A DNA stretch of 64,000 nt from Pogostemon cablin (GCA_023678885.1 CM043005.1:2366814-2430813), one strand, 5' to 3'; shown: positions 22,203 to 34,943, counted from the stretch's first letter. The notes: generated by a model not told the origin, from the sequence alone. Program-made: numbers and translations.

Positions 22203-23903
22203 TGATTGGTTGTTATAGTTTGGGCGACCAAGAAATAAAATATCGAACCCAAGAGAATTTAGGATTCATGGCCTTTAGGTATAATATCGTGATTAGTTAG
22301 AGACGATCGAAAATGAGGTTTAAAAATAAAAGAAAATAAAATGCATGGAAAATAAATCTAATTACAATATTTTTGGATTTTCAATAACATGGTAGTTTTA
22401 ATGATGCACTCATATAATCAATCATCTAACATCTTTAATTGTTTTCTATTTTTAAGCAAATCATGGTAAGGGCGATCACGATTTCCACCTATTCCCAATG
22501 GTCATGGTGAATAGGATGTAGATTGTTTTCACAATCCCTAAAAAGCTCATAGGACCGATCCTACTTGCAATTCCCTTCAAGATACTATGTTCGTATGGAT
22601 GAGGTTCCCTTCACTAGTTTAATCCTCGGGCACAAGTGATCTCACTAGTGTTCATTTATGTTATTCTAAACATAAGGTCTCCTTGGCTAGACTCCTCTTA
22701 TATTAAACCCACATGTAATAAATGGAAGAAACTCACATATGATAATCATGCAAAATAACTAAGGGTAAAATAAAGACAAGACATGCCGATACACAATATA
22801 CAACTTAATCACAATGCACTAATATCAAAGACATAAATCCCATATTACTACAAGGCATGTGAATTTCATAAATAAAACCTAATCAAAGCCGAAAATTCAA
22901 TCAAGACATTTTCATAAATTAATCAATAATCATGCCATCAATTTACCACCAAAACATAAAAAATAGAAAGATAATAAGTAGGGTTAGATTACACCTTAAT
23001 GAAGTTTTATATTCATGAAGATCATCCACTCCTTGGTATCTCCACCTTCTTAGAAAACAATAAATACATAATCTAGAAAAACATTTAAAACTACGGATCC
23101 CTCTCCCCGAAAGGGGGATGGATCTCAACTATGGAGGTCTTACTTAAAAGTCCTCTCTCAACTATTGAATCTTGAAAAGATTCAATTTAATTAAATTTAA
23201 TGGATGGAGAATTCGTTTGGAAGGCTTCCAAATGAGGGGTATATATAGTTGAAGGGTGAGTGGAATTTGTGATGGTTTTCGATGTGGGACAAGGATGGAA
23301 ATGGGTTTTTTTTTTGCAAAAATCGGTTCCAGGAGATTAACATAAATAAAATATCTATACGGTTTGATTACATGAACCGGTTGTAGCCCATCGATTGGGG
23401 GTGCACTCTATGGACCAATGGTCACATGTTCGATTCCCGGCTCCGCAATAATTTTTTAAATTCCTTCGTGAGAGCGAAGCACCGGATAAAAACCCTCTTC
23501 AGCAAAATTCGACCGTGGAGTGCAAAATTTGATCAAGTTTTGCTTACAGTGGCATTCCTTTGTTTTCCACCTACGACAACACTTTCGCAGCAATAAAAGA
23601 CAACGTTTTCAGCCGTTGTCTATTCCTTTCTTTCACAGCGCCCAGAAAATATGTTGTCGTAGCTTCCTTTCGAATATGTTGTCTATTAGTCTGCCTCCAT
23701 TTTTTCTCATTTTTATCCCGATTTAATTCCCGTTTCTTCCACCATTTTTCTGTAAAAATACATAAAAATACATTTCTCCAAGTAATCAAATAATTAATAG
23801 TATTTTTATTAAAATCATGCTTAATTATTGAATTAAATTCAAACAAATCCAATTAAATTCATGAAATTAAGCCCAAAATTCTAGGTGAATTTCACACCGA
23901 TCA
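22203..23903 (-). mobile_element. solo LTR 1 (1.7 kb), Athila-like family
   Basis: It begins TGATTGGTTG and ends CACCGATCA, flanked by 5-bp GACGG (22198-22202 and 23904-23908), with no internal domain, so it is a recombined solo LTR. Its right end, inverted, matches the start of element B's LTR (TGATCGGTG, then TTCACCTA), which suggests minus-strand orientation. A 1.77-kb relative lies at 24896-37904. It holds a tRNA-like module (23383-23447) and a hairpin with a GAAA loop near 23096-23126. Confidence 0.85.
23383..23447 (+). other. tRNA-like module inside solo LTR 1
   Basis: TAGCCCATCGATTGG resembles a tRNA A box with a D-arm, and about 35 bp downstream GTTCGATTCCC is a B box, followed by CTCCGCA. 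The acceptor stem does not pair, so this is tRNA-derived sequence, not a tRNA gene. Confidence 0.5.
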
Positions 23904-23916
23904 GACGGAGGGAGTA

Positions 23917-24660
23917 TATGGCTAATTTTTGTTGTATATTTTTGTACTTAGTATATTATGTGGATTAGAGTATTTTGACAGGAACCATAGGAAGGAATTC
24001 AAGTAGAAGCAAGAGTTGTACACTTTTTCTTTAAAACGAAATTGTCTCGCATTGGAGCTTACGAATATATGACAATCATTTCTCAAAATACAATGACTAT
24101 CAACTTCTAACAGTAACGTTATAAATCACATAAACTTTAAATAAAAAAAATTATTTAAGACAACTCGACTTGACTTAACTTGATAGGACATCTAAATCTT
24201 ATGTATTAAATTTTGTGTTGCCAATTGTTTTTTGAAATGTTGGAGAAGTGTCTTCCCTCTATGATAATATGTGATGTATTTTGCACACGACTTTCACATT
24301 TTAACTCTAGTTTAAGAGATTTTCGCACCCTAAGAAAATATTTTTCTCGTTCATCTTCTTAGACGTATAAATTTTGATAAATTCTCAAATTTTCTTTAAA
24401 TAAAGATACTAAAATATACATTTACTTGAAAATATGTACCCATACAACACTAATATTTAATAATTAAGCATAAAATTTCACAAATAAGCTCAAAACATGC
24501 ATAAATCAATGAACTAATGGCCTAGATAAACGAGTAAAATGCATGTTCATCATTTGCTATCTCTTGCTCGTATTTATCTTTAGACATAATTATTAAGTCA
24601 TCTAGAAATTAGCTATCACATATTCTGTATATCATGTACTTTATTATTTGATTTTGTTTT
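23917..24660. other. AT-rich stretch without recognisable features
   Basis: No reading frames, repeats or transposon ends could be supported here. Confidence 0.5.
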
Positions 24661-24895
24661 CCATATATATTTCCCTCTAATTGTGGGATATTGTTTGTAA
24701 TCTGTAAGCCCAAATCCTATTGATACGAGATTTACACACATCACCTATTATCAGTGATTTTCATAATCACACTCACATGGTATCAGAGCCCATGATTAAC
24801 AAAGGTCCAGGGTTCGAACCTCAACACTGCCCATTTATGAAAAAAATTTTACATGCAAGGCTTGAGGCAAAAATTTCCCGTCTGCATGTGAGGGG
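24661..24895 (+). mobile_element. LTR end plus primer-binding site of a small (TRIM-like) retroelement
   Basis: An LTR-like 3' end (...CACACTCACA) is directly followed by TGGTATCAGAGC (24778-24789), the classic initiator-methionine tRNA primer site. Only about 110 bp further on, once the inserted solo LTR 2 is subtracted, comes a purine run and TGTTAGAGTG (37913), which looks like the start of the opposite LTR. Such a tiny internal domain suggests a TRIM. LTR pairing was not demonstrated. Confidence 0.45.
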
Positions 24896-25603
24896 TGATT
24901 GGTCGTTATAGTCCGGACGACCAAGCAACAAAATATCGAACCCAAGGGAATTTAGGATTCATGGCCTTTAGGTATGGTATCGTGATTAGTTAGGGACGAT
25001 CGGAAAGGAGGTTTAAAAATAAAAGAAAATAAAATGCATGAAAAAGTAAATCTAATTACAATATTTTTGGATTTTCAATGCCATGGTAGTTTTCATGATA
25101 CACTCATATAATCAATCATCCAACATCTTTAATTGTTTTCCATTTTTAAGCAAATCCTGGTAAGAGCGATCACTATTTCCACCTATCCCCAAGGGCCATG
25201 GTGAATAGGATGTAGATTATTTTCATAACCCCTAAAAAGCTCCTAGGATCGATCCTACTTACAATTCCCTTCAAGGTACTATGCTCGTATGGATGGGGTT
25301 CCCTTCACTAGTTTAATCCTCGGGCACAAGTGATCTCACTAGTGTTCATTTATTTTGTTCTAAATATAAGGACTCCCGGCCAGGCTCCCCTTATATTAAA
25401 CCCACGTGTAATAAATGGAAGAAACTCACATATGATAATCATGCAAAGCAACTAAGGGTAAAACAACGACAAGACATGTCGATACACAATACACAACCTA
25501 ATCACTGTACACTAATACCAAAGACATAAATCCCATATTATTACAAGACATGTGAATTTCATAAATAAAACCTAATCAAAGCCGGAAATTCAATCAAGAC
25601 ATT

Positions 25604-27351
25604 TGAACTTAGCCGCATTTCTAGTGAAATGTCAAGAGTAAGTGTACTCTATCGCTGTTGTATACGCGTGACCAAGTGCAAAATTTATAGTATTGTCGTC
25701 CCAAGGGAAAAGGTAAACTCAAGTTGTATCCGGATTTTCCATTGATTTATGTTTTGTAAGGATTATCAAGATAAGGTTTTGACTTAAGAACTATGATTAC
25801 TCTATCAATTAACTAATGAACTAGACAAGCAACTAATTATAACAAATATCAATCAAATCAAGTAGCAAGATGAGATGGAATGGATGAAGTGTATCTAAAA
25901 AGAGAGCAAGGCTAGCAACATCATGGTCAAGGTCTTATGTAGACTTCACACTTACTCAAGCATTGATGACTTTCAAGTTATGATACTAAGGGCAATCACA
26001 ATTGTACCCCTAACCCCTATGGCCAAGGTGATTAGGTTCTCAACTCTTTTACAAGTTTAAATCTCCTAAGATTGTCTTACTCTCAATTCCCTCATGGGTA
26101 CTATGATCATAAGTTGGTTCCCCTCACTAGTTCATCACTAATGTTCTATCACGAGGTTCTAAGCACTTGGAGGGAATGGCTTTCCTCCCCTCATACTAAC
26201 CAAGTCACCTAATACAATCAATGATTCAATTAAACCACCACACATAATATTGGAATGGCCATCCTAACACTATGCATAGAGAATTTAACCACACACATCA
26301 TGCATCAAATGAGAATAAGCATTCATGATAGAAAGTAATCATAACAATCAATTCATCAAGCTTTAATAGTGCAAAAATCTACATATTTCCTAATCAATCA
26401 TATTGCTAGCCTCACTTGAGGACTAGCCACAAATATTCATTGCCAATTGGCTACAATCCAATACAAGCTCCATATGAGCAATATAATGAAGAAAGTAGCA
26501 AAATAAAAGAGATTGAGCTTCCCCTTGAAGGTAGACTCCTTCTTCCTTGATCATGCCAAATTCTTCAAACAAATCTGATTTTCTCTTCTTAGATGATGGA
26601 ATGAATGGATGTATGGATGGATTTATGAATATCAAGGTGAATTGATGGATTTAGATGGTGTAGATGGATTGTAGATCTAGTGTGTGAGGAAATGTGGTGT
26701 GGATTGTGTGTAACTGCTCTCAATCTGATCTAATGTGTATCTCTCCTTTAATTTCGCACAAATCATGGTTTTATATCACTTATGGACCTTCTAGAAGCTT
26801 CCGAAACTTTCTGAAAATTACACAGGATTTTGCACCTACACGGCCCGTGCTGCAGTACACGGCCCGTGTAGGGCACACCTACTTCGGCGTTTAGTGCGTG
26901 CTTCCGGACACGGCTCGAGCTACAATACACGGCCTTGATCATGGCCGTGTAGCACTTTCTGACGACAATACACGGCTTCTTCTTACAGGGCCGAGCTCCG
27001 CACACGGGGCGTGCAGCAGCGCACGGCCCGTGCACCGGCGCACGGCCAAATCCCTGGGCGAGCAGCGTGTTCTGATGACATTACACGGCCAGCTGCTTCA
27101 GGGCCGTGTTCCGCGCATGGCCCGTGCAGCTGCATAGCCTATTCTTCGTCTCCCTTTCGCTCCCGACTCCGTTTTTGTCCGTTCCATGACCTGTTTTCCA
27201 CATATTTAAGCTCATTTACACAATTCTATCAGTTCGTACCACTTTCCTCAAAATAACAATAACTCCACCAAACTTAACACAAATACGAATAAAAATATCC
27301 GAAAATACACACATAAAGACACTAAAACCTAGGTGAAAATGACGACAATCA
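25604..27351 (-). repeat. 3' LTR of element A
   Basis: Starts TGAACTTAGCCG and ends GACGACAATCA on the plus strand; 1748 bp, against 1749 bp for its partner. It contains a GC-rich block of repeated CACGGCCCGTG words (about 26835-27135) in an otherwise AT-rich LTR. Confidence 0.9.
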
Positions 27352-27389
27352 ACCCCCCAAACTTAAAGTGTTGTTCGTCCTCGAACAAC
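27352..27389 (-). promoter_or_regulatory. polypurine tract and adjacent conserved hairpin of element A
   Basis: On the minus strand the order is a perfect 8-bp hairpin (GTTGTTCG, loop AGGA, CGAACAAC; 27370-27389), ACTTTAAG, then TTTGGGGGGT abutting the LTR. The purine run is the plus-strand primer for reverse transcription. The same arrangement occurs in element B at 44561-44597. Confidence 0.75.
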
Positions 27390-28968
27390 TAAAAATGATA
27401 AACAAGAGGAGAAATTTTCACCTAGAGAACATCTAACGAACATAAACCACAACGCATCACAAGTAATAAGGACTTCAAAATCAAGTTAAGTATCCCTACA
27501 TAATCAAACTTATAACATGAAAGATTAACGAGTTCAATCTCAAGCATGACAAAAGAGTAATCAAATCCCTTTCAATCCAAGCCTTTCATAGGATATCAAA
27601 TTCACTCAACACTCTTTGAAGTAAGGTTTTGATCAACACTCATCAACCGGTTAAAATCGACTCACCATAGGCTTGCTCATGGACTATGTTCACAAGCCAC
27701 CCTAATTTCAATAAGTGATCAAAAAGGTCTTTATCTTTGGATGTAATGTTTAGGCTTTTTGGTAAGGTAGGAAACTTTGGATAATAGTGACTTTTCAAGT
27801 GTGGTTGATCGAAGAGATGATTCCTTTCTTCAACGTCCTCACTTTCATGCTTCCTTTCTTTTCTACTTTAATCACAAGCACTAAGCATCATCATTCCTTA
27901 GATTTCTTAAGCTTCTTTTTTTTTTGAATGGCATACTTCTTGTCTTTGACTTTTGTATTCCTTGAGCATATTTTTCTATTTTGCTCCTTTTTCACTTTTG
28001 TTGAAGTTGCACTTGCTTTTATCTTGAGCTCTTTCATCCTTTTTCTTGACCAACATGTCTTTCCATATACATTTGCATATCTTTCCACATTTTCCCTTGT
28101 AAATCATCATCATCCTCAATTACCCACACATAGGTTATATATAAGGTTTAAATGGGTTTTCAAGGCTTGTAATGTGCTTATATCACAAGAAATAGGCTTA
28201 AAGGTTCAAAGTGGCTTACTAGGGATAATGTTTGAGGTAAGGAAATTTTATGGCTATGACTTTATTCAACAAGGATGGCCTAAGATCATGTCACAAATTT
28301 CAACCATTTGGGCTTCGTTCCTATAGTCCAAGAGCAAGTTCTAGTTTGTCTAAGTTCAACCGGTCCTCTCATCAAGAATTAACCATGGAGGCACGGTTGA
28401 GGCTCAACTCTCACAAGCTTTTGCTTGGACCAAAAGAAACTCAATTAACCTTCATACTTCTCAAAATTGAACAAATTATGTAATCCATGTCACAATTTTA
28501 ACAAGTAGAAACCATTAACTTGCTTGCCATCACCTATCACAAACAATGCATCATAGCTCATACTCAAAAACATTACTCAACTCCTTCCCAAAACATACCA
28601 CCAAAACCACACCTATACAAGAATTAAAATAACAACAAACATCACCTACTAATCAAGGGATCAACAAACAATACAAACATATAACATGCATAAATCAAAT
28701 CATCCATCAAAAGAAAATAAAGCACATCAACTCAAACCCATAACGATAAAGATCAATCTCCCATCGCATCCAAACAACGAAAAAAACTGAAAATAGAAAA
28801 AAAACTGAAAATAAAATCCCAAAGTAAAACCTCCCAAAAACCAACAATTTAAGTACAATCCAATCAAATCCTAACAAATCAAATCAAATGTCTAAGCAAT
28901 AATACTTCCAAAATTCTAAATAATAGCTAGATGAATGGACAAAAGTGCCAAGCACTCAAAATACTCCC
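27390..28968 (-). other. 3' non-coding spacer of element A
   Basis: No gene is recognisable. Parts match the spacer of element B at 43540-44560 (for example TTTGTGATAGGTGATGGC and TTGTTCAATTTTGAGA), so it is an inherited, non-coding part of the family. Confidence 0.6.
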
Positions 28969-30510
28969 TCATTGTTCCGGAGGCGGAGGAGGTGGACGAT
29001 AGGTGTTCCATGGAATGTAGGCTCGAGGGTTCGCAGGAAACTGGAAGTTGAACATCATGGTCATCATCTCCTCCATGTTGTTGGAGTGCACCCTTGATTG
29101 TTCTTCATGGTACTCCCTCCTTCGTTGTCCAGCTCTCAACTCTTCAATGTGTCTTCCATGCTCTTGCTGGACTTCGCGAATCTCCCTGATCTGAGTCCCA
29201 TATGTCTGCTGCACATGCCTCATGTCACGTACCTCATCCATCATATAGTTCCACCTTTCATCTCCTTGGCCCGGTGCGATTGGTGGCGGTGCCTCTTCCT
29301 CAAACAGTGGTGGATCAGGGCCTTGCTCCTCAAACTCAATCTGCTCCGGTTGCTCTCCTTGCTCATCACCCTCCATGGGCACTTGCTCGGCCCTCAAATT
29401 GGCTAGCTCTTCATTTTCTTCAACTCTAACCTGCCTCAGAACCTGTTCCATTTCATCTCTGTTTCTTCTATAAAATGCCTTGACAACTCTGGAATGGTTC
29501 ACACTTCCCATAGCCAAATTTGCAAGCCTTCTCCTTGTATAAACTGTAGTGAGCTCCGGCATTGGCAACGGAAATGGAGCTCCCTTCTCCTGCCTTAAAC
29601 AGTATTGATTTCCTACCATGGTCAAAAATTCCATCCTCATCAGCTGTGAGTAATTCAACCCTTCACTAACCATACGATTCTCCATCCCTGCGAAGTTAAC
29701 TCCCATTCCTTGAGCTATCATTGTAATCATCCCTCCTAGCATCAACCCTTGAGAACTCTGCCTCTTTGCAACTCTCTCCGCATGTTGCACAAAGTGTGCT
29801 GCAACATTAAGCGGTAGCTCTTTATACATACAATACATGATGTAGAGCTGCTTTTCTCCAACTGAGCCTCCTTCAAACCTTCCCAATATAGTGTTGGAGA
29901 CGATCTTCTCTAAGTACCTCATTACAGGATTCCGGATGGCCGTCCCCTTTGAAGCACTAGGGATGTACCCTGCTCTCTCAGTTCCATCATTCACAAGGCT
30001 TGACCACCATTCCTGTTGGTTGAAAGTTCCTCCGGCATAAAAGCTCCGATGGAATTCGCATGGCGGGCACCCAAAACACTCATTCAAAAATGCCAATGGA
30101 ACCTTTTCCCTCAACACATTATCTAGCTGAAAAGTCACCCACAGTGGATACCCATTCCTATCTTTCTTCACCTGTAAAGTGCTCATGAATTCCGCAGTGA
30201 GATGATAGTAGGTTGGCGGCCTCTTATCGAAGAAAGCTTCCATCTGAGAGAAGCGAAATAACTTCCTCAGATCTTCCTCTATACCTAGTCCCCTCATCGT
30301 CTCCGTATCTTGGAAACGAGTAGCCTTGATCTTCGGAGCTAGAACTTGCCAGCGAAGCACAAACTTTCCCCAATAATCCTCGAACTCAACCCCAAATTCC
30401 TGCGGATGAATTCCTTCAATTACCAACTGGGCATCCAAGTTAGATAACTCCTCAGGGTCGGTTATCACAATGAAATCCTCGGTCCTAGGGCGAACTCTCC
30501 TCTCGGCCAT
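28969..30510 (-). CDS. ATHILA ORF-1-like retrotransposon protein
   Basis: An intact 513-codon frame. Segments such as FDKRPPTYYHLTAEFMSTLQ (about 93-112) and WVTFQLDNVLREKVPLAFLN (about 124-143) fit the plant retrotransposon ORF-1 (ATHILA) family found in Athila elements; its function is unknown. Residues about 385-430 are very acidic and proline-rich, 435-485 look coiled-coil, and the C terminus ends in a run of prolines. It sits between gag-protease and the 3' LTR, where autonomous elements place an accessory gene. The absence of stops in 1.5 kb matches the youth of the insertion. Family placement is from motif recognition. Confidence 0.7.
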   Translation of the reverse strand: MAERRVRPRTEDFIVITDPEELSNLDAQLVIEGIHPQEFGVEFEDYWGKFVLRWQVLAPKIKATRFQDTETMRGLGIEEDLRKLFRFSQMEAFFDKRPPTYYHLTAEFMSTLQVKKDRNGYPLWVTFQLDNVLREKVPLAFLNECFGCPPCEFHRSFYAGGTFNQQEWWSSLVNDGTERAGYIPSASKGTAIRNPVMRYLEKIVSNTILGRFEGGSVGEKQLYIMYCMYKELPLNVAAHFVQHAERVAKRQSSQGLMLGGMITMIAQGMGVNFAGMENRMVSEGLNYSQLMRMEFLTMVGNQYCLRQEKGAPFPLPMPELTTVYTRRRLANLAMGSVNHSRVVKAFYRRNRDEMEQVLRQVRVEENEELANLRAEQVPMEGDEQGEQPEQIEFEEQGPDPPLFEEEAPPPIAPGQGDERWNYMMDEVRDMRHVQQTYGTQIREIREVQQEHGRHIEELRAGQRRREYHEEQSRVHSNNMEEMMTMMFNFQFPANPRAYIPWNTYRPPPPPPEQ

Positions 30511-32138
30511 CTACAATGTACCAAAAATATACAACTTATCAAACATATTCACACTTAACAACTTATCACCATTCATCACAACTATCAACAATTATAACCA
30601 ATTTCTACTCATGATCACACATATGAATCCTCACTTCAATCATCTTAAAATGCTATTCACATGTGACCATCAAATTCCAACGAACTCCTCTCTTAGACAT
30701 TTCATCGAACACTTGGCATGCACAAAATTTAAACATCCTCTCAACATACAATTTGCATAGCCTCATGCCCAAATCCTCAATATCTAAAGTTAATCTCTTA
30801 CAAATAAACATCATACTCATGTAATTCATCAATCGGCACAACACAATTATTCACACTCATAAGTCTCACACAATTCCCAAATTATTCCTCATTAACCCTA
30901 TTTCAACTTTTTCAAAAAAAAAATAAAATTCAACAATTCATAATGACACACATGCATGAATATCATCAATCAAGCATGAAAACATCATAAGAATAAAGCC
31001 CATATATCAATTCAATCAATTCATATCAAAATGTTCAAGTTAGGGTTCAAGAATTTCATACCTTTCACCAATTGGATGTGGAGATGTGAATTTGGTGTGA
31101 ACACTTACAATCTCTACTCACACTCTTTCAACACTAACCTTGGTGGAGTTTCGTGTGCTTGAATCGTGTGAATTGGGTGAAGGGGTGCGTATGGAATGTG
31201 TACGGAGCAGCCCTTTTAAAAAAAACTGGAACAAGCCCTGCACGGCTCGTGTTACGCAGCACGGCCTCAAGTGAGGCCGTGCAGCGTGTTCTGATCCCAT
31301 TACACGGCCACCTGTTACAGGGCCGTGTGCGGAACACGGCCCGTGCACAGTTTCTCCTGCAAGGCTAGAGCTGCGTAACTCGGCCATCATCCTGGCCGTG
31401 TAGCATGTTCTGATCCCGCTACACGGCCAACTGCTTCAGGGCCGTGCACGGCGCACGGCCCGTGTAGCAGTTTGCCCTGTTCTTCATTTTTCTTGCTTCA
31501 CTCCATCCTTGCCCTGTTTTTCACTCTTCACATACCCTATTCATGCTTAAACACTACTCAATGTTATCCATGCTACACTCATAATCAAGAATGGATCGAA
31601 ATGTACTCAAAACACCACCAAACACACCAAAACTATCCTAACTCATGAGAAACATATTCAAAATTTTTCAAAAATGACCATTTTGCAAAGATGATATATA
31701 TACACAAGATAACACAATCAATTGAACAAAGTATAGATCACACCACGCACTCTCCCCCTAAACTTAAATCGAAACAAGTTACGAATTAAGTTTGCAAAAG
31801 TGGTGAGACATACCTTATTCGTTTTCTCAATGCTCTTCATGAACTTCTCCACCTCTTATGCCTACTTTAAGCTCCAATTGATCAAGTGTGACCACCACGC
31901 AACCTCCCCCCAAACTTAAATTAACACAAGTGTTAAAATTTAAGTTTGTAAAGAGTGGTGAGGCATACAATCATCATTCCACCTTTAGCATCCGTGTCCT
32001 TTCTCTTATGCATTTCTCATGAACTTAACCACCTTCATACCAAACAACCAAAACAAGCATCAAAAGAAAAAAGAATGGGTTGCCTCCCATTTAGCGCTAA
32101 GTTTAACGTCTTCAAGCCGGACGGAATTTCAAGATTAT
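30511..32138 (-). other. central spacer of element A
   Basis: Non-coding. It holds a short hairpin after gag-protease (TGGGAGGCAACCCA, about 32076-32089), two internal purine-tract copies (31741-31770 and 31891-31923), and a GC-rich block of CACGGCC-type words (31225-31475) similar to that in the LTRs. Confidence 0.6.
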
Positions 32139-34943
32139 TTAGCAATCGGAGAAATCCAAGACCCCATCGGGCCTCATCTTCACTTTAAACATTTCCTTAA
32201 CAACCTTCTTATCCACACTTCTTGCTCCTTTAACACTTGAGCTCAATTCATTGACTCTTTTACTTATGTTTTCAAATCCCGGAGGCTCTTTATCAATCTT
32301 CCAATTAACACATGGATCACCCCCGAACTTGTTCCTCTTTAAAGAAAACTTTTCTGCAGATTCAAATACAAAGTTAGTTAATTCTTCATCTTTTAAAAGT
32401 TCACTTACCACTCGATCTCGATCATCCGGAGGCTTAATGGGTGGCTTCAAATGAAGATCTCCCCCTTTCAAATTCTTGCTTGATAGCACCAATTCTTTTT
32501 CATTTGAACGGAGTGTGACTTCCTTTCTATCCATGTCAAATTTTGCTCTTCCGGTGGCCAAAAACGGCCTTCCAAAAATCAATGGGATCAAAGGATCCGC
32601 TTGCTTATCAACTACCATGAAATCCACCGGAAAGACAAACTCTTCTATTTGCACCAGCATATCCTCCACAACTCCATGGGGCTTAATCATTGAACCATCC
32701 ATTATTCCGATCTCCACATCCGTTTCCTTTAACTTTCCAATGTCAAGCTTTTCAAAAACTTCCAAAGGCATCACATTAATGCTCGAACCAAGATCACATA
32801 TAGCATTAAGGTATTCTCCATTTCTAATTTTACAAGTAAGCACGAATTTACCGGGGTCTTCAACCTTTAATGAAGTATCAACTTCAACAATTCCATGATC
32901 TTGTTCCAACCACAACTTTTTCTCACCCTTACTTTCATCAACAAATGAAGACAAGAATTCATCAATAATCCTCTCATCATCAAAAGACAATTCATCATCA
33001 TTAGCAACTTCCTCTTCCACTTTAGATACAACTTCATCAACAACTACTTCTTCAACCTTTGAAACAATGTTTGTTGTTTCCACCAACTCTTTTTCCACCT
33101 TGCTTTCCAAATTACAAACGGTAACATACAAGCATTGTTCCTTAGGATTTGTAACGGTAGTGGAAGGAAATTTACCTTTACGATGCGTTTCACCTTGCTC
33201 GGTTGCCATTTGACTAATGTGAGTCTCAATTGCTTTGAATCGATTCTCATTTACCTCATCTCTTTGCTTCACATATTCAAACTTTCTCTCATTCTCTTGT
33301 TTCTCTTGCTTCATAAAATCAAACATCTTAGTCATTTTATCCTCCAATGTAGACATTGTAGACTTTCCTTCATCATTTGGAGCCTTCTCCCCCGGATGAA
33401 TGCCCGGTGGCAATGTGAGTGCATTACTTTGATTCCTATACGACAAATTCTCATATCTCCGGGGTTGATTGAAATTCCCTTGAAAGTTACCTTGCCCCCA
33501 ACCTCCTTGCCTTTGTGGATATCCTCCTCCATTATTCCCAAAATTCCCACCGTAATTTCCTTGGAAGTTCCTTCCTTGCATGAAGGCAACTTCCTCAAGT
33601 GTCATCTCCGATGGGCTCCAAGAATTAGAGGACATACCTTGTTGAGGTATAGAGGTAGGCATTTGACAACTTTGAGAAGATTGACCCATACTTGGTGTAG
33701 ATACACCTTGTTGAAAATTAGGAAACACTTGTTGATTCATCAAAGGTATTGACATCACAAGCAGAGGATTAGCTAGCACTTGTTGATTCACCATTGGTGT
33801 AGATGTTGGAGTCATTTGCATACTAGCATTCATCCTTTTTAGTATCACCGTGATTGCCTTGTCGGTTACATCTTCATTAGGCACCTCCACCTTTTTCACT
33901 TGTTGCAAGCACACTTCTTCCATCTTAGCAATCTTCTCTTTTTCATATAAGCCCGCAACTCTATCCATGGCCCATTGTCCCGTATTCAATGCTATTTCTT
34001 CACATATGGCAATTGCTCTTTCCGGAGTTTGCCCCAAAATCGAACCTCCCGATGAAGCATCAACAAGCATCCTTTCACTTCCATTCAAACCGGCATAGAA
34101 AAATCCTACTTGTTGATCTTCGGGAAATCCGTGTTGTGGACATTTCCTTAGCATTTCTTTGAATCGGTCCCAAGCCTCACTAAAAGTTTCAAGAGGCATT
34201 TGCTTAAACTGCAATATTTGACCTTTGAGATGCAACATCTTCGATGGTGGGAAATACTTGCTCAAGAATCTTTGTGCCAACTCTCTCCATGTGTTGTAGG
34301 ATCCCGGTGGTAAAGTATGATACCAAGCCTTAGCTCTATCTCGTAATGAAAACGAGAAGAGCTTCAATTTAATAATATCCTCACTTACCCCATTTATCTT
34401 GACCGTGTTTGCTAACTCCGTAAATTGGGCTAAGTGAGCATTTGGATCCTCCATAGTACCACCACCAAATTGGTTTGCTTGCACCATGTTGATCAATCCC
34501 GTCTTGATCTCAAAATGATTAACATTCACCGGTGGTCCCACCACATAGTTTCCATATTGCGGTTGGAAGTGATCTCGGATGTTCATTCCCACTCCATTAT
34601 TCCCATTTCTACGAGGTTGATTTTGCACCATCGGAGGATCATTCCTTGCTTCTTGTTGTGCCAACAAGTTTTGAATAATAGCTTGCAATTGTTGGTTTTG
34701 CAAGTGCATTTGTTGAGCATAAACTTGTGGCACATATTCTTGATTACCAAAACCTCCTCTAGCATTATCACCACCTTGAAAATTTCTCAAATTACCTTCT
34801 TCATCAACCATATTTGCATTATCCCTTACTTCTTCCATACTTTCTTCCGTTGGTTCCAACACTCCTCTTCTTTGTCTTCTTAAGGTAGCTTCTAATTCAA
34901 AATTCAAAGGTTCAATAGATTGAGACCTTGAACGAGTTTGCAT
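32139..34943 (-). CDS. Athila-type gag-protease polyprotein
   Basis: An intact 934-codon frame. Residues about 150-330 are a retrotransposon gag domain (LAQFTELANTVKINGVSEDI, RAKAWYHTLPPGSYNTWREL). At about 455-510 a Gly/Asn/Arg-rich block (QGRNFQGNYGGNFGNN) stands in for a zinc knuckle, as in Athila and Tat elements. A Glu/Lys-rich coiled region follows, then an aspartic protease with catalytic CDLGSS near residue 716 and FGRPFLATGRAKFD near 790. The frame closes with FKVKMRPDG, with no reverse transcriptase downstream. Gag would form the particle and the protease would process it. The start is the first ATG, about 130 bp inside the primer site. Confidence 0.88.
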   Translation of the reverse strand: MQTRSRSQSIEPLNFELEATLRRQRRGVLEPTEESMEEVRDNANMVDEEGNLRNFQGGDNARGGFGNQEYVPQVYAQQMHLQNQQLQAIIQNLLAQQEARNDPPMVQNQPRRNGNNGVGMNIRDHFQPQYGNYVVGPPVNVNHFEIKTGLINMVQANQFGGGTMEDPNAHLAQFTELANTVKINGVSEDIIKLKLFSFSLRDRAKAWYHTLPPGSYNTWRELAQRFLSKYFPPSKMLHLKGQILQFKQMPLETFSEAWDRFKEMLRKCPQHGFPEDQQVGFFYAGLNGSERMLVDASSGGSILGQTPERAIAICEEIALNTGQWAMDRVAGLYEKEKIAKMEEVCLQQVKKVEVPNEDVTDKAITVILKRMNASMQMTPTSTPMVNQQVLANPLLVMSIPLMNQQVFPNFQQGVSTPSMGQSSQSCQMPTSIPQQGMSSNSWSPSEMTLEEVAFMQGRNFQGNYGGNFGNNGGGYPQRQGGWGQGNFQGNFNQPRRYENLSYRNQSNALTLPPGIHPGEKAPNDEGKSTMSTLEDKMTKMFDFMKQEKQENERKFEYVKQRDEVNENRFKAIETHISQMATEQGETHRKGKFPSTTVTNPKEQCLYVTVCNLESKVEKELVETTNIVSKVEEVVVDEVVSKVEEEVANDDELSFDDERIIDEFLSSFVDESKGEKKLWLEQDHGIVEVDTSLKVEDPGKFVLTCKIRNGEYLNAICDLGSSINVMPLEVFEKLDIGKLKETDVEIGIMDGSMIKPHGVVEDMLVQIEEFVFPVDFMVVDKQADPLIPLIFGRPFLATGRAKFDMDRKEVTLRSNEKELVLSSKNLKGGDLHLKPPIKPPDDRDRVVSELLKDEELTNFVFESAEKFSLKRNKFGGDPCVNWKIDKEPPGFENISKRVNELSSSVKGARSVDKKVVKEMFKVKMRPDGVLDFSDC

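Larger units (their letters stand above)
21932..23914. mobile_element. Stowaway MITE interrupted by a solo LTR
   Basis: The left part starts at a TA with CTCTATCCGTCCCACAATAC; the right terminus GACGGAGGGAG followed by TA lies at 23904-23916. Between them sits a TG...CA solo LTR flanked by GACGG. Removing the LTR and one GACGG gives a Stowaway of about 280 bp. Confidence 0.8.

Noticed and set aside
26835..27135. Repeated CACGGCCCGTG words as a CRISPR-like array
   Set aside because: Spacing is irregular, there are no uniform repeats or spacers, and the block is part of a plant LTR.
29098..29429. Plus-strand frames opposite the ORF-1 gene
   Set aside because: They are the complement of the acidic and proline-rich end of the 513-codon frame.
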